DNA of 39,522 nucleotides, taken from assembly GCA_015061615.1 (NCBI GenBank), contig SUWE01000023.1, positions 1 to 39,522 on the forward strand, in the 5' to 3' direction. A model generated the notes under the pieces. That model saw only the letters and a list, made by a program, of their open reading frames with translations. It was not told the origin of the DNA and searched no databases. How positions within the stretch are numbered: position 1 is the stretch's first letter; each line of letters starts with the position of its first letter. Source of the stretch: Lentisphaerota bacterium (GTDB lineage: Bacteria > Verrucomicrobiota > Lentisphaeria > Victivallales > Victivallaceae). Of this stretch, positions 34,904 through 39,522 are shown piece after piece. The translations under genes were made by a program, and so were the position numbers.

Positions 34904-34941
34904 TTCTGAAATACAAATAATACTCAAGGGAAAACTTTACT

Positions 34942-35619
34942 ATGGCAATCAAGAAAAAAGGTAAAACAGTTGCTCAAAAAGCATCTTCATTCCTCATCGG
35001 CAAAATTATCGGACGCTCATTCCTGGTCGTATTTCTTCTGATTTGCGGCGGAATAATTTTCAATCTTGACCGGATAACCGGCAGTTATGATTATAAAGAT
35101 TATCTGCCTTCATTTATTACCAGATGGCTGCCATTGGAAAAAACTTCTCCTCAGCCGACGGAAATTCCGGAAGCCGTTCCCGGCAGTGAAAAATTTCTTA
35201 TCGGCAAGGTAATAAGTGTCTATGACGGTGATACCCTCACTCTCATTTCAGGGCAGGGGGAAACGGCTAAAAAATGCAAAGTCCGTTTTTTCGGGATAGA
35301 TGCTCCTGAAGCCAAGCAGGAGTATGGAATCAACTCCCGCGATTCTCTCCGGGATAAAGTTCTCAATAAAGAGGTGAAAGTCGAAATTGTCAGTATCGAC
35401 CGGTATCAGCGTTATGTCGGTAAAATTTTTGTCGGTCCCAGATATATCAACCGCGAAATGGTATCTGAGGGCAGCGCATGGTATTACCCTGATTATGCTG
35501 AGCATGAAAAGGACTTGGAAGCTGCCCAACAGCTGGCAAAAGAATCACGTTCCGGCTTGTGGCAGAGTTCCGCACCTCAGCCGCCGTGGCTCTATCGCAA
35601 GGAAATGCGTAAAAGGTAA
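34942..35619 (+). CDS. Membrane-anchored thermonuclease-like (SNase) nuclease
   Basis: A 225-aa protein with a basic N-terminus and one transmembrane helix (IIGRSFLVVFLLICGGIIF, residues about 19-37). The staphylococcal-nuclease domain follows at about residues 85-210. It opens with ISVYDGDTLTL, holds FFGIDAPEAKQEYG (the Asp/Arg region that contacts calcium and phosphate), VSIDRYQRYVGKIFVG (second Arg) and ends with SRSGLWQ. Such nucleases cut DNA or RNA with Ca2+ and would face the periplasm here. AAGGGA lies 10 bases upstream of the ATG. No neighbouring gene obviously explains its function. Confidence 0.87.
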   Translation: MAIKKKGKTVAQKASSFLIGKIIGRSFLVVFLLICGGIIFNLDRITGSYDYKDYLPSFITRWLPLEKTSPQPTEIPEAVPGSEKFLIGKVISVYDGDTLTLISGQGETAKKCKVRFFGIDAPEAKQEYGINSRDSLRDKVLNKEVKVEIVSIDRYQRYVGKIFVGPRYINREMVSEGSAWYYPDYAEHEKDLEAAQQLAKESRSGLWQSSAPQPPWLYRKEMRKR

Positions 35620-35631
35620 GCTCTTTTTCGC

Positions 35632-35660
35632 TTGAAAAAACAGCAGTTTGGCGCTATTTT
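35632..35660 (+). promoter_or_regulatory. Putative promoter of the alaS gene
   Basis: TTGAAA (35632-35637), 17 bases, TATTTT (35655-35660), 53 bases before the ATG of alaS. Confidence 0.45.
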
Positions 35661-35713
35661 ATATCAATGTAGTATATGCGGCTTGTGTGCCGGAAATTTT
35701 GGAGAAATAAAAA

Positions 35714-37501
35714 ATGTTGACAGCTAACGAATTAAGAAGAAAATATATCGAATTCTTCAAATCCAACGGTCATGCGGAAATCAAAAGTGCTTCGCTTATT
35801 CCCGATAATGACCCGACCTGTTTGTTCACCACTGCGGGAATGCACCCCCTGGTTCCCTATTTGCAGGGCGCCAAACACCCCGCCGGCAGAAGATTGACCG
35901 ACTGCCAGAAGTGTATCCGTACCGGAGATATCGACGAAGTCGGTGATGCAGTGCATTTGACTTTTTTTGAAATGCTCGGCAACTGGTCGCTGGGTGATTA
36001 TTTCAAAGAAGAAGCTATCAACTTCAGTTTCAATTTCCTGACCAAAGAACTCGGCATTCCGCTTTCTCAGTTGGCAGTTACGGTTTTTGCCGGTGACGAA
36101 GATTGTCCTTTTGATGAAGAAGCGTGGAATATCTGGCACAATCTCGGAGTTCCTGCGGAACGCATTGCCAAACTCGGCAAAAAAGATAACTGGTGGGGCC
36201 CTGCGGGAACGACCGGTCCTTGCGGTCCTGATACCGAAATGTTCTACTGGACCGGACCGGCACCTGCGCCGGAAGTTTTTGATCCTTCCAACAAACTCTG
36301 GGTCGAAATCTGGAACGACGTCTTTATGCAGTACAATAAAAATGCAGAAGGCAAGTTTGAACCGCTTGCCCAGCGCAACGTCGATACCGGCATGGGATTG
36401 GAACGTATCACCGCAGTCCTTCAGGGGAAAACCAGCTGCTATGAAACGGAAGTTTTTGCTTCGCTGTTTGCAGAACTTGATGCGATCCGCGGAGTGGAAT
36501 CGATCCCTGCCGATCAGCGCACCTCAAGTGAACGGATCATCGTCGACCACCTGCGTGCCGCGACCTTCATCATCGGTGACGGAATCACTCCGGGCAGAGT
36601 CGATCAGCCTTATGTGCTGCGCCGCCTGATCCGCCGTGCCATCCGTGAAGGCAGAAAGATCGGTATTACAACTGAATTTGCCTCACGCATTGCCAAACGC
36701 GTCATTGAGCAGTGGGGTGAGTTTTATCCTGAACTGAAAAACAATGCTGAAATGATCACCGGCGAACTTGAACGCGAAGAAAAACAGTTTGCCGCCGCAT
36801 TGGAACACGGAACCAAGGAGTTCCAGAAACTCATCGACCGGGTTCCGGCGCATATTGCCAAAAAAGTTATCAGCGGAAAAAATGCGTTCAACCTCTATGA
36901 AACTTACGGATTCCCGCTTGAATTGACCGTTGAAATGGCTAAAGAGCAGGGCTTTGAAGTCGATATCGACGGTTTCCAGGCGGCATACGCCAAACATCAG
37001 GAACTTTCCCGTGCCGGAGCTGAACAGAAGTTCAAAGGCGGTTTGGCGGATAATTCCGTGGAAACAGCCAAACTTCACAGCGCGACTCACTTGCTTCATG
37101 CGGCATTGCGCAAGGTTTTGGGAACTCACGTTGAACAGCGCGGTTCAAATATTACTGCGGAACGTCTCCGTTTTGACTTCTCTCACCCTGACAAAGTCAC
37201 ACCGGAGCAGCTCAAAGAGGTCGAAACTCTGGTGAATGATGCCATTAACCGTAAACTTCCTGTCGTCTGCGAAGAAATGAGCGTGGAAGCGGCAAGAGAA
37301 GCCGGAGCAATGGGACTTTTCGGTGACAAATACGGCGAAGTCGTAAAAGTTTATACCATGGGCGATGTCAGCAAAGAAATTTGCGGCGGACCTCATGCGG
37401 AAAATACCGGTGACCTTGAAGCGTTCAAGATCCTTAAAGAGGAAAGTTCCAGCCGTGGAGTCCGCCGGATCAAGGCGGTCATCGGCGCGGCGGCAAAATA
37501 A
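35714..37501 (+). CDS. alaS: Alanyl-tRNA synthetase, short form
   Basis: The protein charges tRNA-Ala. Class II catalytic core features include FFKSNGHAEIKSASLIPDNDPTCLFTTAGMH at the N-terminus, TFFEMLGNWSLGDYFKEEAI and DTGMGLERITAVLQ. The tRNA-recognition and editing parts follow, including the zinc motif His455-x3-His459 (HSATHLLH) and CGGPH at Cys557 to His561. It ends at 595 aa, whereas E. coli AlaS has about 876: the C-terminal DHHA1/C-Ala domain is absent. The stop is followed at once by the next gene, so truncation by frameshift is not evident. GGAG lies 9 bases ahead of the ATG. Editing core is intact by motif. Confidence 0.93.
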   Translation: MLTANELRRKYIEFFKSNGHAEIKSASLIPDNDPTCLFTTAGMHPLVPYLQGAKHPAGRRLTDCQKCIRTGDIDEVGDAVHLTFFEMLGNWSLGDYFKEEAINFSFNFLTKELGIPLSQLAVTVFAGDEDCPFDEEAWNIWHNLGVPAERIAKLGKKDNWWGPAGTTGPCGPDTEMFYWTGPAPAPEVFDPSNKLWVEIWNDVFMQYNKNAEGKFEPLAQRNVDTGMGLERITAVLQGKTSCYETEVFASLFAELDAIRGVESIPADQRTSSERIIVDHLRAATFIIGDGITPGRVDQPYVLRRLIRRAIREGRKIGITTEFASRIAKRVIEQWGEFYPELKNNAEMITGELEREEKQFAAALEHGTKEFQKLIDRVPAHIAKKVISGKNAFNLYETYGFPLELTVEMAKEQGFEVDIDGFQAAYAKHQELSRAGAEQKFKGGLADNSVETAKLHSATHLLHAALRKVLGTHVEQRGSNITAERLRFDFSHPDKVTPEQLKEVETLVNDAINRKLPVVCEEMSVEAAREAGAMGLFGDKYGEVVKVYTMGDVSKEICGGPHAENTGDLEAFKILKEESSSRGVRRIKAVIGAAAK

Positions 37502-37522
37502 CAGGGCAGGGGAGTAGATAAA

Positions 37523-38017
37523 ATGCGCAGTGAAGATTTGCAGATAACCCAACTTGAAGGTGGTTACAGTGTAACAGTTTCAGGCAGAGCAAATTTTGAC
37601 TATGCCGTTCCTTTGCGGACTTTGGCTGAAAAACTTGCTCCCGGCAACTGGATACAGATCGATCTTGAAAATTGCACAGCGATGGACAGCACCTTTATGG
37701 GGGTGCTGACCATGATTGCTTTGAAATTGCGCAAATCCGGCAGCAGAGCGATGATATTGGGAGCAGATGAAAATTTGCAGAAACTTCTTGATGATCTCGG
37801 AGTTTTGAAACTTTTCAACCTGGTGACCGAAGATGAAAACACTTCAGGCGGAAAAAGTGTAGAAATTGCTTCTAACAGCGATATGCTTACAACTGCCCAA
37901 ACTGTTGCAGAAGCTCACCGCGCCCTTGTCGGTGCGGACAGCAGCAATGCGGAAAAATTCAAGCAGGTCATTGAATTTGCCGATCAGGATGTGGAACGTT
38001 TGTCAAAAGAAAAGTAA
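37523..38017 (+). CDS. STAS-domain protein (anti-anti-sigma factor-like)
   Basis: The 164-aa product has a STAS domain of the SpoIIAA type in residues 1-110. It has IQIDLENCTAMDSTFMGVLTMIALKLRKSG, where the Ser of DST is the position phosphorylated by anti-sigma kinases in characterised family members, followed by ILGADENLQKLLDDLGVLKLF. The last 50 residues form a helical tail (NAEKFKQVIEFADQDVERLSKEK) that is not part of the domain. It begins 21 bases after alaS with GGGGAG upstream and so is likely co-transcribed. No cognate kinase or sigma factor is present in the window, so its partner is unknown. Confidence 0.8.
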   Translation: MRSEDLQITQLEGGYSVTVSGRANFDYAVPLRTLAEKLAPGNWIQIDLENCTAMDSTFMGVLTMIALKLRKSGSRAMILGADENLQKLLDDLGVLKLFNLVTEDENTSGGKSVEIASNSDMLTTAQTVAEAHRALVGADSSNAEKFKQVIEFADQDVERLSKEK

Positions 38018-38044
38018 CGGCGTTCTTAATTTCTTAAAAAATTC

Positions 38045-38078
38045 AGCACATGGGTTGCGAAAACCGCAATCCTGTGCT
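38045..38078. other. Long stem-loop between the STAS gene and tRNA-Ser
   Basis: AGCACA (38045-38050) pairs with TGTGCT (38073-38078). The inner GGGTTGCG (38052-38059) pairs with CGCAATCC (38065-38072), with one bulged T and one G-U pair. There is no T-tract, so it is not a classical terminator. It overlaps the predicted tRNA promoter, reaching into its -10. Confidence 0.45.
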
Positions 38079-38083
38079 ATATT
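38055..38083 (+). promoter_or_regulatory. Putative promoter of tRNA-Ser
   Basis: TTGCGA (38055-38060), 17 bases, TATATT (38078-38083), 12 bases ahead of the mature tRNA 5' end. Confidence 0.5.
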
Positions 38084-38095
38084 ATCAAATACCAC

Positions 38096-38185
38096 GGAGA
38101 GATGGCTGAGTGGTCTAAGGCGGCGGTCTCGAAAATCGCTGTGGGGGCAACCTCACCGAGGGTTCAAATCCCTCTCTCTCCGCCA
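38096..38185 (+). tRNA. tRNA-Ser (anticodon CGA)
   Basis: A 90-base gene with an encoded CCA (38183-38185). The acceptor stem is GGAGAGA (38096-38102) with TCTCTCC (38175-38181). The anticodon stem GCGGT/ATCGC encloses the loop CTCGAAA with anticodon CGA (38130-38132), reading UCG codons. The long variable arm (GTGGGGGCAACCTCAC) is typical of serine tRNAs and the T-loop is GGTTCAAATCC. The 3' end runs straight into an inverted repeat. Confidence 0.97.
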
Positions 38186-38208
38186 TTTTTTTTGTCAAAA
38201 AAATGGCG
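38181..38208. repeat. Perfect inverted repeat overlapping the tRNA-Ser 3' end
   Basis: CGCCATTTTTTT (38181-38192) and AAAAAAATGGCG (38197-38208) form a 12-bp stem with the 4-base loop TGTC. The left arm contains the tRNA discriminator base and CCA. It could act as a transcription terminator for the tRNA or mark an element joined to the tRNA end. Confidence 0.6.
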
Positions 38209-38211
38209 AAC

Positions 38212-38509
38212 GAAGACGTAAGTCTTCTCTTCTCGCTTTTTGCAACTTGCCGCAAGCGGCAATCGCAAAAGCTCTTCACTCAAAAGGCGCAGCCTTTTCT
38301 TCACATCTTCACCAAACCCCAGAGAAGACTTACTTGCTTGTCCCGCCATAGCCTTGGCGACGGCGGATGAAGTCGTTTCATTCCGCTATCGCTCCATTTC
38401 ACCTGTGAAGAGGTCAGCTTGCGCTGCCCGTGAAGTTGCCGCCTGTCGGCGGGTGGATGTGTTTCTGATTAAAAGCGCACCTGCGATGCTTAAACGGCGG
38501 CAAGCCGCC
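38212..38509. repeat. Hairpin-dense, apparently non-coding stretch
   Basis: Bases 38186-38560 hold no gene I can support. At least five short palindromes follow one another: GAAGAC/GTCTTC (38212-38227), TTTTGC...GCAAAA enclosing TTGCCGC/GCGGCAA (38238-38270), AAAAGGC/GCCTTTT (38282-38298), a GC-rich box at 38342-38366, CCGCC/GGCGG near 38440, and GGCGGC/GCCGCC (38496-38509). The density is far above the neighbouring intergenic DNA. It directly precedes the promoter and gene of the four-helix-bundle protein. Function unknown. Confidence 0.6.
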
Positions 38510-38537
38510 TTGATTTTTATTTTTGCAATGCTATATT
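38510..38537 (+). promoter_or_regulatory. Putative promoter of the four-helix-bundle gene
   Basis: TTGATT (38510-38515), 16 bases, TATATT (38532-38537), 23 bases before the ATG. Confidence 0.5.
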
Positions 38538-38560
38538 AAACTCCGAAAGGAGATAATCTT

Positions 38561-38914
38561 ATGGCAGAAAGCAGACTGCGTACACTTTCCATTGACTTTG
38601 CTGTGCAGATACTCAATCTGATAAAATTCCTGAAAAGTCAGCACGAAACGATCGTTTCCAATCAAATCGGCAGAGCCGGAACCAGTATCGGAGCCAATAT
38701 TCACGAAGCGCAATATGCTCACGGCAAACCGGACTTTATCGCAAAACTGCAAATTGCCCTCAAAGAAGCCAACGAAACAAGTTACTGGCTGGAACTCCTG
38801 CTGAAAACAAATTATATTGACGATGCAAGATATCAGGAATTGGATAATGCTTGTTCTCAAATTCGTGTCATGCTGATAAAATCCATCAATACGGCAAAAG
38901 GGGACGAAAAATGA
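38561..38914 (+). CDS. Four-helix-bundle protein (23S rRNA intervening-sequence/S23 family)
   Basis: A 117-aa, wholly helical protein of the TIGR02436/PF05635 family. Its core pattern is NQIGRAGTSIGANIHEAQYA, where the family has a conserved RR/RA-xTSIxxNIxEG-like stretch, followed by the helices DFIAKLQIALKEANETSYWLELL and YQELDNACSQIRVML. Family members are encoded in 23S rRNA intervening sequences or free in genomes and resemble Avd of diversity-generating retroelements, which binds nucleic acid. Their biological role is not settled. AAAGGAG (38546-38552) gives a clear start. No rRNA or reverse transcriptase is near. Confidence 0.87.
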   Translation: MAESRLRTLSIDFAVQILNLIKFLKSQHETIVSNQIGRAGTSIGANIHEAQYAHGKPDFIAKLQIALKEANETSYWLELLLKTNYIDDARYQELDNACSQIRVMLIKSINTAKGDEK

Positions 38915-39095
38915 TTGTTTGGCGGGGGAAGATAAAAAACGCTGACCATTTTTTCAAGTCTAATAAAAATTCTGTGAAGTTTTTTCACAAAATCGCTTCA
39001 CAAGGGCGTTTTCGCTGCTTTTTGCCACATCCTCGACCTTTGCAGCAACTGCCGAGACATGCCCCTTAAAACGCAAAAAAATTGCCTTTTCACAG

Positions 39096-39124
39096 TTGTA
39101 AACGCTGGCGGGAGATGGTATATT
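39096..39124 (+). promoter_or_regulatory. Putative promoter of the terminal membrane-protein gene
   Basis: TTGTAA (39096-39101), 17 bases, TATATT (39119-39124), 38 bases before the ATG at 39163. The 248-base gap before it shows only a weak TGTGAA/TTCACA hairpin at 38973-38989. Confidence 0.45.
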
Positions 39125-39162
39125 ACCTGTGAGATGGTTGATTTGACGATGGAGGAATGAAT

Positions 39163-39522
39163 ATGAAAAGTTTTCTGAAAAAAGTTTTCTTTTGGGATGA
39201 TTCCGCCGCCGGAGCAGGATTTGCTTTGATACTCTCCGCGGTTGTCGGTTTATGTACCGCTAATTTAGCGTGTTTCAATCAATTTTTCTTCCATTCGCTT
39301 TTTTATGGAGTAATGATATTCCCCGATCCATTATTGAATTTTTCCTTATATATACCGTTGATTTTGAAGTTTTTATTTTGTATATATATCGCATTTTTAT
39401 TTTTAAGATTTTTCTTTATTCAAGATAAAAGCCGTTTCAAGTTGATTTTCTGGCTGATTTTGCTTATTGAGTTTGCACTTCAATTTGCAGCCGATACCCA
39501 CCGGGGCAAATTATTGATCGCA
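39163..39522 (+). CDS. Membrane protein of unknown function (truncated by window edge)
   Basis: An open frame of 120 codons runs to the end of the window with no stop. GGAGG (39151-39155) lies 7 bases before the ATG. The N-terminus (MKSFLKKVFFWDDSAAGAGF) is amphipathic. At least three hydrophobic stretches follow: ALILSAVVGLCTANLACF, LYIPLILKFLFCIYIAFLFL and LIFWLILLIEFALQF. Phe content is very high. No family is recognised and the rest of the protein is not in view. Confidence 0.6.
   Translation, partial: MKSFLKKVFFWDDSAAGAGFALILSAVVGLCTANLACFNQFFFHSLFYGVMIFPDPLLNFSLYIPLILKFLFCIYIAFLFLRFFFIQDKSRFKLIFWLILLIEFALQFAADTHRGKLLIA

Noticed and set aside
38240-38539. A 99-codon frame across the hairpin-rich stretch
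   Set aside because: It spans the palindromes, shows no domain, has no ribosome site and runs through the predicted promoter of the next gene.
38186-38914. Possible diversity-generating retroelement (Avd-like protein)
   Set aside because: There is no reverse transcriptase, template repeat or variable repeat in the window, so only the fold resemblance remains.
38973-38989. TGTGAA/TTCACA hairpin as a terminator of the four-helix-bundle gene
   Set aside because: The stem is 6 bp, its T run lies in the loop, and no T-tract follows, so the call is too weak.

Overview
The window is a chromosomal stretch of a Gram-negative bacterium, most likely a Lentisphaerota/Victivallis-type member of the PVC group. 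The evidence is an operon combining a LacI regulator, two pseudopilin-like proteins with a DGHV tail motif, and very large secreted proteins of the glycoside-hydrolase kind. It also has an AcrB-type pump, a Blc-type lipocalin, a LolA-like protein and many lipoboxes. The taxonomic call is inference; no rRNA is present. I see no transposase, integrase, CRISPR array or phage gene.

Layout. (1) 222-5698: a MarR regulator, a periplasmic adaptor, an RND pump and a small exported coiled-coil protein, reading as one efflux operon without a TolC-type channel. A lipocalin lipoprotein follows from its own promoter. (2) 6308-9061, minus: argD-argF-mntP, with mntP translationally coupled to argF. (3) 9210-15524: a metallophosphoesterase, then holB and tmk (minus), divergent from a run holding a stand-alone AICAR transformylase, a membrane-anchored TPR-like protein, a SpoU/TrmH methyltransferase and a WecA/TagO-type transferase. 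(4) 15584-21678: a fused class II aldolase/short-chain dehydrogenase, a PfkB sugar kinase, Lon protease and a LolA-like exported protein, closed by a strong bidirectional terminator. (5) 21770-33714, all minus: a metallophosphoesterase behind its own promoter, preceded by a seven-gene, nearly gapless operon (LacI regulator, pseudopilin, SGNH hydrolase, divergent pseudopilin, 929-aa exported protein, mutarotase-like lipoprotein, 960-aa GH42-like protein). This operon is the most distinctive system in the window and looks like a carbohydrate-utilisation locus. (6) 33882-34780, minus: a Cys-rich small lipoprotein and rubrerythrin. (7) 34942-38017: a thermonuclease-like nuclease, a short alanyl-tRNA synthetase and a STAS-domain protein. 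(8) 38096-39522: tRNA-Ser(CGA), a 375-base hairpin-dense stretch, a four-helix-bundle (23S rRNA intervening-sequence family) gene, and the start of a membrane protein cut by the window edge.

Regulation visible in the sequence. Putative promoters repeatedly use the -10 hexamer TATATT with a TTGNNN -35 at 16-17 bases. The LacI gene has a perfect inverted repeat just downstream of its own -10, suggesting the whole carbohydrate operon is autoregulated. Start codons were set by Shine-Dalgarno spacing, and several genes are shorter than their longest open frame.
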